Positions 7,595 to 16,869 are shown, counted from the first letter of the stretch. The stretch is DNA of 64,000 bases from Enterobacter sp. Cy-643 (GCF_011752815.1 NZ_VWWV01000007.1:1-64000); one strand, 5' to 3'. Translations and numbers: made by a program. The notes: generated from the letters alone by a model not told the origin.

Positions 7595-9787
7595 TTAAGC
7601 ACGCAAAATAATTTGCTGCTGAACCTGAATAGGCTGCAATGTCTGATATTTTTGCCTTATCAGGTTATATAAATCAGGCATTTCCTCAGCGGATAAAGTT
7701 ACAATAAGAACATAAGGTAATTCATCCAACTCATCCACATCAACAGGCATCCCGCAATCGCGACCATAATAAGCGATGTCAAAGCAAGGATTAGTTAACT
7801 CACCTTCTTTAAAGGTATGTTCACTTCTTAACGTCGTCTCCCATTTATGGGCATCAATGCGCTGCTCATTTTCATCAGCATAAACATTTTTCAGGTTGAA
7901 AAGAGGGAACGTGAGTCCATCGCTATCCGAAATGCCTTTACGCATGGTCACTTCCAATCCACTTCTGGTGTAGTTTAAAGGGTGTTCAGCATCTACTGGA
8001 CTTGAGAAGCAGAATGTTGCCCTCAAATTCACACGACCTTTCATCAGAACTTCAGGAACAGGAATAAGCGCTCGCATGTGTTGGGATGGCTTCAGTTTTC
8101 CTTGATAGATAACTTTTACCTCATCATCCCCGCAGAATATCACTTGACTCAGATCATGAGGGAAACGGCCCCAACCTACCTCGTGACGATTAAGTTTTTT
8201 ACATTCAGCATGATGTATAAGGAGCGCCTTAGCAGTCAGAGGTGTGATGTTGTATTGCAGTGATGAACTTAACGCTATCGCCTGTCGCAACACCAACGGT
8301 GCTGAAAAACTCGTTCCGGCAGTGCTGGCAAGCCCATTAAGCATTGGACTGTATACCTGAAAAGGTTCATCCTCATTCCCGCCAAATGCGACCCCATCAG
8401 GCTTTACAAAGCCGGGGCTTCGCCCAGGACCTATGCAACTGTAAGAGCAACGCTCCCAGTCATCAGATAAAGATGTCGCCGCACCGACAGACAAACCATT
8501 AACTAAGTCTGCTGGAGGCTGGATTCTGTTCAATTGCGCAGGGAGATGACCATCATTTCCTACTGCGATAGTGCAAAGCGTTTCACCAGTTGCAAGAATT
8601 TCCTCAAGCGTAGAAGTCCACACATGAACATCATCATCATCTACGGGTAATCTTGGCCCTAAGCTTAAATTCACATAATCATAATGATTCTTTTCTAAAA
8701 CACTTTTAATTCGTATCAGAACATCAAAAAGATCAACATCCGAATTATTTACATTGGAGTCCAAAACACGATAATGATCAATATTACAAAAGGGCACTGT
8801 CAATTTTTCGGTTTCCGTACCCAAAACACCAAATAGAACGGTAGACGTTACATCCTGCCCATGGGAGAGTAACTTAGCACTTGTGGCAGAGTTACCATTA
8901 AAGGTGTACTCAGTAACCCACGGGCTGAAATCATCTACCCCAAGGCCGCCGTCAAATATAGCCACCTTCAAATTTTGGTTTACAGCCCCTTCATTCGGCA
9001 AACTAAGATGGGATGTTTGTTCCACAGAGCGTGCGATAACTGGTTCACTCAATCTTAATTCTGGAAGTTCTCTTAACGTTCTAAGGAAAGAAAACTCCGC
9101 AAGTTTCAAAGCAACATCTTTACTTGCTTTAATTGGCATAAAGGTTAAGCCTTTAACCTTTATGCTTCTTGCTGTATCAATGACTGCACCATTTTGCAAA
9201 GCAAAGGATTCAAAAGTATCAATTACGCCTGAAGTATTTTCTGGTGTATGCAGTGCCACCTCAATGCTCATCACTTCATAACCATTGATTGCTTTTACTT
9301 TATCTGATACTTCAAGCATTGAAATGCTTTCCAGCGTAATAAAGTCATCCTGCTGTCCCTTCGTTAATGCATCTTTATTGACAGCATCAAGGAATTGCTG
9401 AAAATTTTCCTGCTTACCGGAAACATAAATACAGGCCGTAGTATACTCGTCTTTTCGCCCTTTCTTCTTGATATCCTTTCTAGGCTTAATTTTAATAGCT
9501 TTACTACCGATGCTACCGAGAGAAAACCGGTCCAGCAGCCCTACAGGAAAATAGCTTTTAGCCAGAAATGTTGGGTGTAATACAAATTTTGCCACAGCCT
9601 TGCCTTCCGGCATTGCTGAAATCGGAATTTTATTGATTTCAGCAATCAAATCACTCAACTGTTCGGATATAACAGGTTTATTTTCAGAGTAGGTATAAGG
9701 TTTATTCTTACTACCACCTCCACGGTTCAATTTAATTGAACCAGTAAGAGTTTCCCCATATCCTAGCAACATATTTTTATCATTCAT
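7595..9787 (-). CDS. Cytoplasmic subtilisin-like (S8 family) serine protease
   Basis: A 730-residue protein. The subtilase catalytic set is complete: Asp279 in VAIFDGG, His309 in LLSHGQD, oxyanion Asn411 in AVGNDG and Ser493 in GTSFSAP. About 270 residues precede the catalytic domain, with a lysine-rich stretch at 97-112, and about 190 residues follow it; I recognise neither flank. There is no signal peptide or membrane segment, so it should act inside the cell, unlike most subtilases. Its ATG lies inside the last codons of the upstream ATPase gene (8-bp overlap), so the two are co-translated. Best reading: protease effector or processing partner of the AAA ATPase, in a system of unknown role, probably defence by location. 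Confidence 0.85.
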   Translation of the reverse strand: MNDKNMLLGYGETLTGSIKLNRGGGSKNKPYTYSENKPVISEQLSDLIAEINKIPISAMPEGKAVAKFVLHPTFLAKSYFPVGLLDRFSLGSIGSKAIKIKPRKDIKKKGRKDEYTTACIYVSGKQENFQQFLDAVNKDALTKGQQDDFITLESISMLEVSDKVKAINGYEVMSIEVALHTPENTSGVIDTFESFALQNGAVIDTARSIKVKGLTFMPIKASKDVALKLAEFSFLRTLRELPELRLSEPVIARSVEQTSHLSLPNEGAVNQNLKVAIFDGGLGVDDFSPWVTEYTFNGNSATSAKLLSHGQDVTSTVLFGVLGTETEKLTVPFCNIDHYRVLDSNVNNSDVDLFDVLIRIKSVLEKNHYDYVNLSLGPRLPVDDDDVHVWTSTLEEILATGETLCTIAVGNDGHLPAQLNRIQPPADLVNGLSVGAATSLSDDWERCSYSCIGPGRSPGFVKPDGVAFGGNEDEPFQVYSPMLNGLASTAGTSFSAPLVLRQAIALSSSLQYNITPLTAKALLIHHAECKKLNRHEVGWGRFPHDLSQVIFCGDDEVKVIYQGKLKPSQHMRALIPVPEVLMKGRVNLRATFCFSSPVDAEHPLNYTRSGLEVTMRKGISDSDGLTFPLFNLKNVYADENEQRIDAHKWETTLRSEHTFKEGELTNPCFDIAYYGRDCGMPVDVDELDELPYVLIVTLSAEEMPDLYNLIRQKYQTLQPIQVQQQIILRA

Positions 9788-10862
9788 TTCCTTCGTCCTC
9801 TGCCTTCACAAATTTACTGACCTGAGTTCTAGGTATACCTAGGTCACGTGAAATTTTCCTTTGTGAAACATCTTCAGCTAACATTGTTCTAATAACATCT
9901 TCAATAGACTCACCTTCTAATAACTCATCTATCAACGATGAACTTAAAGGCGAGTTTTCTATAATAGAATTACGTTTCGCTTGGTTAATCGCTCTTTCAA
10001 TTACAGCGTAAGAAACCTTATCCAATCTAGCCGAAATATACTCAGCCAAATCATCACCAATATCTTTAGACATTAAATATCTTTTGATTAGGTCTTTTGT
10101 TGGATAGTCAAAATCAATCACTCTATCAAATCGTCTCCAAGCCGCTGGATCGAGTAATTCTGAATGGTTTGTAGCAGCAATTAGTACAGAAGTATTAGGC
10201 CACTCATCAATAGCTTGTAAGAGCACAGTAACTAATCGCTTGAGCTCTCCAACATCTGTTGCATCATCTCTTTTCTTAGCAATTGCATCAAATTCATCAA
10301 GTAGCAGCACACATGGAAATGACGAAGCATAATTAAGAACCGCTTTTATGTTATTCCCCGTTTTACCTAAATAGCTGCTCATTACACTCGCAAGATCAAG
10401 TGTAAGAAGAGGCATATCAAGCTTACAAGCCAACCATTTTGCAGCTAATGTCTTCCCAACTCCAGGAGGCCCTCCCATGAGAAGAGACCTAGAAGGGTGA
10501 AGCCCCTCTTTATAAAGACGTTCTTTCATTTCCCATTCGATCACAAACCGATTTAATTGCACATCAGTTTTGCTAGGCCAGACTGGTTCTACATCAATAA
10601 CCACAGGATAAGTTTCAACTAACAACTTTTGCCTACTGTCAGCATCAACAGGAGCGGCTTTAGGTATAAGTGGCTGGGCGCGCTCAACAGCGACGGCACC
10701 ACTGGTATGCAGCAGCAAGCTTTCCAGTTTGTTAGCTAACTCTGGAGATTCTTTCTTGAGTTTTTTTGCCATAACTCTCAGTCGCATGAGAAGGCTTTCC
10801 CTTTTCCCTGCAAGCGCATCACTGACTACATCAATGAGCATTTCATTCGTAACATTAATCAT
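9780..10862 (-). CDS. AAA-family ATPase with C-terminal helix-turn-helix
   Basis: A 360-residue classical AAA ATPase. Walker A is GGPPGVGKT (130-138), Walker B VLLLDEFD (185-192), sensor 1 AATN (229-232), and the arginine-finger segment is AWRRFD (241-246), so it should be catalytic and oligomeric. Residues 1-100 are helical and unassigned. The last 30 residues (QRKISRDLGIPRTQVSKFV, 334-352) read as a helix-turn-helix like those of recombinases and small regulators, unusual for this ATPase class. AAGGTGG is placed well before the ATG at 10862. The protease gene overlaps its 3' end. It may unfold substrates for, or gate, the protease; the helix-turn-helix could sense DNA or repress the operon. 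Confidence 0.87.
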   Translation of the reverse strand: MINVTNEMLIDVVSDALAGKRESLLMRLRVMAKKLKKESPELANKLESLLLHTSGAVAVERAQPLIPKAAPVDADSRQKLLVETYPVVIDVEPVWPSKTDVQLNRFVIEWEMKERLYKEGLHPSRSLLMGGPPGVGKTLAAKWLACKLDMPLLTLDLASVMSSYLGKTGNNIKAVLNYASSFPCVLLLDEFDAIAKKRDDATDVGELKRLVTVLLQAIDEWPNTSVLIAATNHSELLDPAAWRRFDRVIDFDYPTKDLIKRYLMSKDIGDDLAEYISARLDKVSYAVIERAINQAKRNSIIENSPLSSSLIDELLEGESIEDVIRTMLAEDVSQRKISRDLGIPRTQVSKFVKAEDEGNE

Positions 10863-10940
10863 TCAACCACCTTCACGGCAAACACCAACCACAATAAAAA
10901 CAATCATACACCAATAATGCTAAATAGCAGCCCAATCAGA

Positions 10941-10984
10941 GCCAAAAAACCGAACAATCGAACCAGTTTGGCCAAAAACCGAAC
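10941..10984 (-). promoter_or_regulatory. Direct repeats upstream of the AAA ATPase gene, candidate operator
   Basis: On the minus strand GTTCGGTTTTTGGC (10984-10971) recurs as GTTCGGTTTTTTGGC (10955-10941), 29-30 bp apart, with a further GGTTCGATTG between them. The repeats lie 80-120 bp before the ATPase start. The spacing is close to three helical turns. A TATGAT hexamer lies downstream but I could not fix a -35 box. Candidate binding site for the ATPase's own helix-turn-helix or another repressor; inferred. Confidence 0.4.
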
Positions 10985-11111
10985 CACATCACACATACAA
11001 TGAGAATGATGTAAAAATAACACGTAATTACTGCCATCAGCGCTCGCTCGTATTCCCGCCACGCCTGCCCGCTTTACGCAGCGGTTTGCATGCGCCTGAA
11101 TGACATAAGCA

Positions 11112-11137
11112 AAGGCCCGCGATTGCTGGCGGGCCTT
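11112..11137 (-). terminator. Hairpin downstream of the integrase gene
   Basis: A 9-bp perfect stem AAGGCCCGC/GCGGGCCTT with an 8-base loop, ending in TTT on the minus strand. It lies about 170 bp after the integrase stop codon. The rest of 10985-11303 shows no gene. Confidence 0.5.
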
Positions 11138-11303
11138 AAGCTAAAACATCCTCAAACGATCAAGCATACTAATGATGTATAGACATGCACTACTGACGCA
11201 TCAATAATCAAAGTAAGTGTCATTATCATCAACGGGGAGCAGGTCAAAGACCTTCTATATGTAAAAGACCTCTAGTTAAGACATGAAACCATATCCCTAA
11301 TTT

Positions 11304-12557
11304 TCAACAATGTTTTGCAAAATCAAATGGGTTTACTCCCTTCTCCCTATTCATATCCAGAAAATCCGCCCACCACTGCAACATCAACCTTCTCTCCCCC
11401 AAATGCTCGGCCTTATGAATGTAAGCCGCACGCTCAGAGTTTCGCTCCTGATGACTCATCTGCCGCTCTACCGCATCCCTCGACCACAAGCCTGATTCAA
11501 TCAAAGAGCTACACGCCATCGTTCTGAAACCGTGTCCGCACACTTCCGTTTTTGTATCGTAGCCCATCACCCGCAGCGCCTTATTAACCGTGTTCTCACT
11601 CATAGGCTTAAGCGGATCGTGATCGCCTACGAAAATCAGCTCTCGATTCCCATTCATGCTTTTAATCTTTTCCAGAATAGTTAAGGCTTGCCGCGACAAA
11701 GGAACAAGATGAGGAGTCCGCATCTTTGAACCACGCTGAGAATGTTTAACGCCTTCAAGCGGTTCACGCTCACCCGGAATTGTCCACATGGCTGTTTCAA
11801 AATCTACTTCTGACCAGCGGGCAAAACGCAGCTCGCTTGAACGGATGAAAACCAACAAAGTCAGTTCAATCGCCAGTCGGGTTAACGGCCTGCCAGAATA
11901 GTGATCGATGCGGTGAAGCAATTCAGGAATGCGATTAAGTTCCAGGGCAGCACGGTGCTGTCTTTTCGCCGTAGCAACCGCACCAGCAATCTCCTGCGCG
12001 GGGTTATAATCGATTAAGCCGCTCTGCACAGCAAAGCGCATAATCGCGGTAGTACGCTGCTGTAAACGAGCAGCGACTTCAAGACGCCCGGATGACTCCA
12101 CCGCTTTGATGGGTACAAGAAGATCCCGAGTCTTAAGCTCCGCAATATTCCTCTTACCAATAGCAGCAAAGAGATTATCTTCCAGGCTTTTTAATACACG
12201 AGCGCTATGCGATGCAGACCATTTCTGATTGCTGGCATGCCAGTCTCTGGCGACCACTTCAAACGTTATCGCCTCTTGCTCCTGCTCTACCTTACCGGCT
12301 TTCTTGTTCTCACTGGGATCGACACCATTAGCTAACAGCTTACGAGCCTCATCCCGGCGTGCTCTGGCATCCGCCAGCGAGACTTCGGGGTATTTCCCCA
12401 GCGCCAGCATTTTCTCTTTACCACCGAAGCGATAACGTAGCCGCCAGTATTTGGAGCCGTTGGGGTGAACCAGCAAAACCATGCCATCACCGTCAGTCAG
12501 TTTATAGGCTTTTGCTTCAGACTTAGCCGAACGAACCTTCACATCACTCAGAGCCAT
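11304..12557 (-). CDS. P4-type tyrosine integrase of the leuX island
   Basis: A 417-residue site-specific recombinase. The N-terminal arm-binding domain has KLTDGDGMVLLVHPNGSKYW and ALGKYPEVSLADAR, standard for the P4/CP4-57 integrase family. The catalytic domain keeps Arg239 (IRSSELR), His342 and Arg345 (HGFR), His369 (MSHQER) and the nucleophile Tyr379 (AAYIH). I chose MALSDVK at 12557 because the family starts there, although the frame is open 12 codons further up. It lies 188 bp from the 3' end of the leuX tRNA, the expected place for an integrase that uses that tRNA as attachment site. It appears intact, so the island may still excise. Confidence 0.92.
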   Translation of the reverse strand: MALSDVKVRSAKSEAKAYKLTDGDGMVLLVHPNGSKYWRLRYRFGGKEKMLALGKYPEVSLADARARRDEARKLLANGVDPSENKKAGKVEQEQEAITFEVVARDWHASNQKWSASHSARVLKSLEDNLFAAIGKRNIAELKTRDLLVPIKAVESSGRLEVAARLQQRTTAIMRFAVQSGLIDYNPAQEIAGAVATAKRQHRAALELNRIPELLHRIDHYSGRPLTRLAIELTLLVFIRSSELRFARWSEVDFETAMWTIPGEREPLEGVKHSQRGSKMRTPHLVPLSRQALTILEKIKSMNGNRELIFVGDHDPLKPMSENTVNKALRVMGYDTKTEVCGHGFRTMACSSLIESGLWSRDAVERQMSHQERNSERAAYIHKAEHLGERRLMLQWWADFLDMNREKGVNPFDFAKHC

Positions 12558-12708
12558 GATGAATATCCTTTCAAGGGTTCTATGTGGGTACAAACATTAT
12601 CGAACCGGGATATACCCGCAGTTGTACTCGCATCAGTAAGTTGATGTAGATTGAATCAGGTTGAGTGGAAAATCGCGGAAGGCCTTGCGGATACTGGATT
12701 TCAGACAC

Positions 12709-12732
12709 AAAAAAAGACGTCCGTTGACGTCT
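12709..12732 (-). terminator. Terminator of the leuX tRNA gene
   Basis: On the minus strand AGACGTC, loop AACG and GACGTCT are followed by seven T. It lies 14 bp beyond the tRNA 3' end. Confidence 0.8.
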
Positions 12733-12745
12733 ATTGATGTTCCGA

Positions 12746-12765
12746 TGGTGCCGAAGGCCGGACTC
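12746..12765. other. Island attachment site (att) in the leuX 3' end
   Basis: P4-type integrases recombine within the 3' end of a tRNA gene and leave it intact. The integrase gene directly downstream and the intact tRNA indicate that one island boundary lies here. The exact core is not defined, and I found no second copy of the tRNA 3' end in 1-12,700, so the other junction is outside the window. Confidence 0.55.
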
Positions 12766-12830
12766 GAACCGGCACGTATCTCTACGGTTGATTTTGAATC
12801 AACTGCGTCTACCGATTTCGCCACTTCGGC
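12746..12830 (-). tRNA. leuX: tRNA-Leu (anticodon CAA)
   Basis: The minus strand starts GCCGAAGTGGCGAAATCGG and ends with GGTTCGAGTCC in the T arm, the pairing acceptor arm and an encoded CCA at 12748-12746. The anticodon arm reads TTGATTCAAAATCAA, giving CAA. The long variable arm (CGTAGAGATACG) is typical of leucine tRNAs. It decodes UUG and matches E. coli leuX nearly base for base. Its 3' half is a well-known island insertion site. Confidence 0.95.
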
Positions 12831-12858
12831 ACTGAAGGGGTATGCGGAAACGTTGTGG

Positions 12859-12886
12859 ATTATACCTGTCGCTGGCGGCCTTGCAA
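12859..12886 (-). promoter_or_regulatory. leuX promoter
   Basis: On the minus strand -35 TTGCAA (12886-12881) is 16 bp from -10 TATAAT (12864-12859), which lies 28 bp before the mature tRNA 5' end. Confidence 0.8.
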
Positions 12887-13037
12887 GCGGCGCTATGCGT
12901 AAGTGGCGTTAAGTGCTGAATTTTTCAGCGGCCTGTAGTTTTGCTCCCTGACCCCTCTATGAACAACTCTGCGGTTTACATCCCCGCTCGTTTGCGATGT
13001 GATTTGCTTTCAGCCTGGCCATGCAACGGAGCTCCTC

Positions 13038-14096
13038 ATGCCCAACCCAAACACCACGTCCCCCATGCGAGTCGCCATCATCGGGCCGGGGCAGATCGCT
13101 GAGAACGTGCACGCGGCTTACTATGCGACTAATCCTTCTCTGGCTTTGGTGGCGGCCTGCGGGCGCGATCTGGCGCGTACTCAGGCATTTGCGGCTAAAC
13201 TCGGCATCCCGGCGGCGTATGACGATGTCGGGCAGATGCTGCGTGAGGCGAAGCCGGAGATTGTCAGCGTTTGTTCGCCTAACATTCTGCACTACGATCA
13301 CGTGATGCAGGCGCTGGAGGCGGGTTGCCATGTGTTGTGCGAGAAGCCGCCGGCGATGACGGTGGCACAGGCCGACGAGATGCGGCGGGCGGCGAAAAAG
13401 GCTAATCGGGTATTGGCCTACAACTTTCACCATCGCTTTGCACTGGACAGCGCCCTGCTGCGCGAGCAAGTTCAGGCCGGGGCGCTGGGGGATGTCTATG
13501 TCACCACGGCCAAAGCCCTGCGCCGCAGCGGCGTGCCTTCTTGGGGGAATTTCATCAGCAAGGATTCGCAGGGCGGCGGCCCGCTGATCGATCTCGGCAT
13601 TCATATGCTGGACGCTGCGCTGTACGTGCTCGGCTTCCCCAAAGTCACACGGGTGATGGCCCACAGCTTCCGCAGGCTGGGCAACACGAAAAACAGCGGC
13701 CAGTTTGGCGAGTGGGATCCGGCGCTTTATACGGTAGAAGACGCGCTGTTCGGCGTGGTCGAGTTCGAAGGCGGCGCTATTCTACGTTTGGACACCTCTT
13801 TTATTCTCAACGTGGAAGAAACCTCGCAAATGAACGTCGAGTTCTGCGGCGAACGCGCCGGTGCCACGCTGTTCCCGGCGCATATTTACCACGACCGTGA
13901 TGGCAGACTGGAAACGATCCATCGCCGCGAGGCCGCCGACGATCGCCGCCATTTCCACGCCATGGAAAGCTTTGTGCGCCACGTTCAGGGTGAACCGAGT
14001 ATGGTGGCCAATGCCGAACAGGGTTATGTCGTGCAGCAGATCGTCGCCGCGCTCTACGCTTCGGCGGAACAGGGCGGCGGCTGGGTAACGCTGTAA
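13038..14096 (+). CDS. Gfo/Idh/MocA-family NAD(P)-dependent oxidoreductase
   Basis: A 352-residue sugar- or polyol-type dehydrogenase. The N-terminal Rossmann fold shows [14 protein letters not shown], the conserved CEKPPA motif lies near residue 106, and the C-terminal domain has [12 protein letters not shown] with the usual catalytic histidine. The frame opens at 12999, but the ATG at 13038 is preceded by GGAG and starts just before the Rossmann motif, so I use that. Substrate unknown. It is the first host gene beyond leuX and lies 80 bp before ahr on the same strand; in E. coli K-12 ahr directly neighbours leuX, so this gene is extra relative to that layout. Confidence 0.85.
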   Translation: MPNPNTTSPMRVAIIGPGQIAENVHAAYYATNPSLALVAACGRDLARTQAFAAKLGIPAAYDDVGQMLREAKPEIVSVCSPNILHYDHVMQALEAGCHVLCEKPPAMTVAQADEMRRAAKKANRVLAYNFHHRFALDSALLREQVQAGALGDVYVTTAKALRRSGVPSWGNFISKDSQGGGPLIDLGIHMLDAALYVLGFPKVTRVMAHSFRRLGNTKNSGQFGEWDPALYTVEDALFGVVEFEGGAILRLDTSFILNVEETSQMNVEFCGERAGATLFPAHIYHDRDGRLETIHRREAADDRRHFHAMESFVRHVQGEPSMVANAEQGYVVQQIVAALYASAEQGGGWVTL

Positions 14097-14176
14097 CCCT
14101 CCCGGGCACATTCCACCAGGTCGCTCCCCCGCCCAATGTTCTACACTGGTTGCAGAGCCAATATGGAGGAAGAGCG

Positions 14177-15196
14177 ATGTCTGTTATCAAAAGTTATGCG
14201 GCGCCAAAGGCCGGTGCGGAGCTGGCGCTTCAGGATTTCGACGCGGGCGATCTGCTGCCGGAAGATGTCGAGGTTAAGGTCGAGTACTGCGGCATCTGCC
14301 ACTCGGATCTGTCGATGATCGACAACGAATGGGGGTTCTCGCAGTATCCGCTGGTCGCCGGGCATGAGGTGATTGGTCGCGTGCACGCGCTGGGATCGGC
14401 GGCACAGAACAAAGGGCTAAAAGTCGGCCAACGCGTGGGCATCGGCTGGACAGCCAGAAGCTGTGGCCACTGCGATGCGTGTATCAGCGGCAGCCAGATA
14501 AACTGCCAGGCAGGCAGCGTCCCGACCATCGTAAACCACGGCGGCTTTGCCGACAAAATTCGCGCGGACTGGCAATGGGTAATCCCGCTGCCGGATTCTA
14601 TTGATATCGAATCTGCCGGGCCGCTGCTGTGCGGCGGCATCACGGTGTTTAAACCGCTGCTGATGCACCACATCACCGCCACCAGCCGCGTGGGCGTGAT
14701 CGGCATCGGCGGCCTCGGGCATATCGCTATCAAACTGCTGCATGCTATGGGCTGCGAGGTGACGGCGTTCAGCTCTAACCCGTCCAAAAAAGAAGAAGTA
14801 CTGGCGATGGGTGCAGATAAAGTGGTGAACAGCCGCGATCCGGCCGCGTTAACCGCGCTGGCGGGTCAGTTTGATCTGATCATTAACACCGTCAGCGTTG
14901 ATCTCGAGTGGCAGCCCTATTTCGAAGCGCTGGCCTACAGCGGCACGTTCCACACCGTTGGCGCGGTGATGAAACCGTTCCAGATTCGCTCCGGCACGCT
15001 GATCGGCGGCGACCGCAGCCTCTCCGGGTCGGCAACTGGCTCTCCGCACGAGCTGCGTTCGCTGATGAAGCTGGTCAGCCGGGCGAAGGTTCAGCCGCAG
15101 ATCGAGCTGTACCCGATGTCGAAAATCAACGAAGCCATCCAGCACGTGCGCGACGGCAAAGCCCGCTACCGCGTGGTGTTGAAAGCGGATTTCTGA
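14177..15196 (+). CDS. ahr: NADPH-dependent aldehyde reductase / alcohol dehydrogenase Ahr (YjgB)
   Basis: A 339-residue zinc-dependent medium-chain dehydrogenase, closely similar in memory to E. coli Ahr and equal in length. Catalytic zinc ligands are in [10 protein letters not shown] and GHE, the structural zinc cysteines in [10 protein letters not shown], and the cofactor fold in [15 protein letters not shown]. It reduces a broad range of aldehydes to alcohols. GGAGGAAG precedes the ATG at 14177; the frame extends 9 codons further up without reason to use them. The gene is followed by a terminator shared with the convergent DHA kinase gene. Confidence 0.93.
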   Translation: MSVIKSYAAPKAGAELALQDFDAGDLLPEDVEVKVEYCGICHSDLSMIDNEWGFSQYPLVAGHEVIGRVHALGSAAQNKGLKVGQRVGIGWTARSCGHCDACISGSQINCQAGSVPTIVNHGGFADKIRADWQWVIPLPDSIDIESAGPLLCGGITVFKPLLMHHITATSRVGVIGIGGLGHIAIKLLHAMGCEVTAFSSNPSKKEEVLAMGADKVVNSRDPAALTALAGQFDLIINTVSVDLEWQPYFEALAYSGTFHTVGAVMKPFQIRSGTLIGGDRSLSGSATGSPHELRSLMKLVSRAKVQPQIELYPMSKINEAIQHVRDGKARYRVVLKADF

Positions 15197-15203
15197 TGTA
15201 AGA

Positions 15204-15223
15204 AAGGCTCCCTCGGGAGCCTT
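15204..15223. terminator. Terminator between ahr and the DHA kinase gene
   Basis: AAGGCTCC and GGAGCCTT form an 8-bp stem with a 4-base loop between two convergent genes; no long T-run on either side. Confidence 0.6.
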
Positions 15224-15228
15224 GTGAG

Positions 15229-16869
15229 TTACTTCACCAGCCCCGCAAATACCGAAGCGACGGCGACTGCACCCGGATCTTTCACGCCATCGAGGTTGTC
15301 GCGGTTCACATAGGACGCGCGCCCGGCGTTGGCTTTTTGCATCTTCGCCGTGTCGGCCGCGCCCTTCTCTGCTGCCTTCGCGGCGGCTTTCAGGTCTTTA
15401 TCCCTTAGCGCCTCCAGCGCTGGCTGCAGGGCGTCGATTAACGTTCTGTCGCCCAGATCCGCGCCACCGTAGCGCTTCATCTGCGCCAGGCCAAACAGCA
15501 GGGACTCCGCCAGCGGCTGCTTCTCACTGACTTTTTGCCCGGCGGCGGTGAAGAAGATCGACATCAGCACGCCGCTGGAGCCGCCCATCACGGTTGCCAG
15601 TCGCTCTCCCACCAGCCCCAGCAGCGCGGCGGTATCGTTCAGCGGCAGCTTGCCTTTGTCATTCAGGTTGGCGATGTCGCGCGCGCCTTCGGCAAAGGTT
15701 GAGCCGGTGTCACCGTCACCCACTTTTGCATCCAGCGCGTTGAGGTGGTTTTCCTGGGCGATCAGCGTTTTCGTCACGCTCGCCACCAGGGCTTTCACTT
15801 CGTCGTTAGCGGAAGGCTTCACTTCGCGATCTTCACGGATAGCGCTCTGCTTCTGCTCCGGCATCGGGTGGTGTTTCACCATCGGCTGCCAGCCCGCGGT
15901 TTCCACCTCGAATTCCAGCGCCTGAATAAAGCCCGGGGTCAGCTTAATGGCGGAGAGCGAGAAGCCTTTCATGTCCAGGGCGCTGACCAGCGGCGCGGGG
16001 CCGATGAGATATTTGATCTGCGAGCCGAGATCCGAATGCATCAGCTCTTTGGTCAGCAGCGCCATTTCCAGCGAGGAAACGCCGCCGAGGTTGTTGATCA
16101 GCACCGCGAGGTCATTGTCTTTGCCCGTCGCTTTGCGCAGATGCTTCACCAGCGTGGCAATCACTTCTTTACTGTTTTGCGTATCCACCGTGCTGGCACC
16201 CGGCTCGCCGTGAATGCCCAGCCCAAGCTCGACGTGGCCGCCTTTAATACGCCCTTCTTCTTCCCCGCTGCCCGGCAGGTTGCAGGTTTGCATCGCCACG
16301 CCCATGCTGGCAATGCTGTCGCAGGCTTTTTGCGCGATGTCCCGCACGTCGCCGAGCGATTTGCCCTGCTCTGCCGCATAGCCCGCAATTTTATGCACCA
16401 GCGCCGTGCCGGCGATGCCGCGCGGCTGTTTGTTATCCGGCAGCGAAATGTCGTCCCCGACAATCACCATCTCGACCTTGAGGCCGTGCTTTTTGGCTTT
16501 CTCGGCGGCCAGGCCGAAGTTAAGCCTGTCCCCGGTGTAGTTTTTGACGATCAGCAGGCAACCGCGATCGCCGGTGACGCCGACAATCGCGTTCAGCACC
16601 GCGTCCACGCTCGGGGAAGCAAACAGGTCACCGCACACCGCCGCAGTCAGCATCCCTTTGCCGACGAAGCCGACGTGCGCCGGTTCGTGGCCAGAGCCGC
16701 CGCCGGAGATAATCGCCACTTTGCTTTTGTCCCAGTCGCTGCGGGCCACCACGCGGATCGCCGGATCGATATCCAGCCGCACAAGGTTGCGGTAGCGGGA
16801 ACTGACAATGACGCCTTCGATGGCATCGTTAACCAACTGCTTGCGATCGTTATAAAAGAATCTGGACAT
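15229..16869 (-). CDS. ATP-dependent dihydroxyacetone kinase (DhaK-DhaL fusion)
   Basis: A 546-residue kinase of the single-chain type known from Citrobacter freundii. The N-terminal DhaK half holds ISGGGSGHEPAHVGF and the substrate-binding histidine in GIHGEPGAS; the C-terminal DhaL half holds the ADP/Mg site ALDAKVGDGDTGSTF and MGGSSGVLMSIFF. It phosphorylates dihydroxyacetone or glyceraldehyde with ATP, unlike the E. coli DhaKLM enzyme which uses phosphoenolpyruvate. The start at 16869 follows AGGGAAAGCT and begins with the family's SRFFYND; the longer frame to 16935 is unlikely. It is a single gene, convergent with ahr and divergent from yjgR. Confidence 0.92.
   Translation of the reverse strand: MSRFFYNDRKQLVNDAIEGVIVSSRYRNLVRLDIDPAIRVVARSDWDKSKVAIISGGGSGHEPAHVGFVGKGMLTAAVCGDLFASPSVDAVLNAIVGVTGDRGCLLIVKNYTGDRLNFGLAAEKAKKHGLKVEMVIVGDDISLPDNKQPRGIAGTALVHKIAGYAAEQGKSLGDVRDIAQKACDSIASMGVAMQTCNLPGSGEEEGRIKGGHVELGLGIHGEPGASTVDTQNSKEVIATLVKHLRKATGKDNDLAVLINNLGGVSSLEMALLTKELMHSDLGSQIKYLIGPAPLVSALDMKGFSLSAIKLTPGFIQALEFEVETAGWQPMVKHHPMPEQKQSAIREDREVKPSANDEVKALVASVTKTLIAQENHLNALDAKVGDGDTGSTFAEGARDIANLNDKGKLPLNDTAALLGLVGERLATVMGGSSGVLMSIFFTAAGQKVSEKQPLAESLLFGLAQMKRYGGADLGDRTLIDALQPALEALRDKDLKAAAKAAEKGAADTAKMQKANAGRASYVNRDNLDGVKDPGAVAVASVFAGLVK

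Noticed and set aside
7595-9787. Secreted subtilase exoprotease
   Set aside because: No signal peptide or lipobox at the N-terminus, and the start is fixed by overlap with the ATPase gene.
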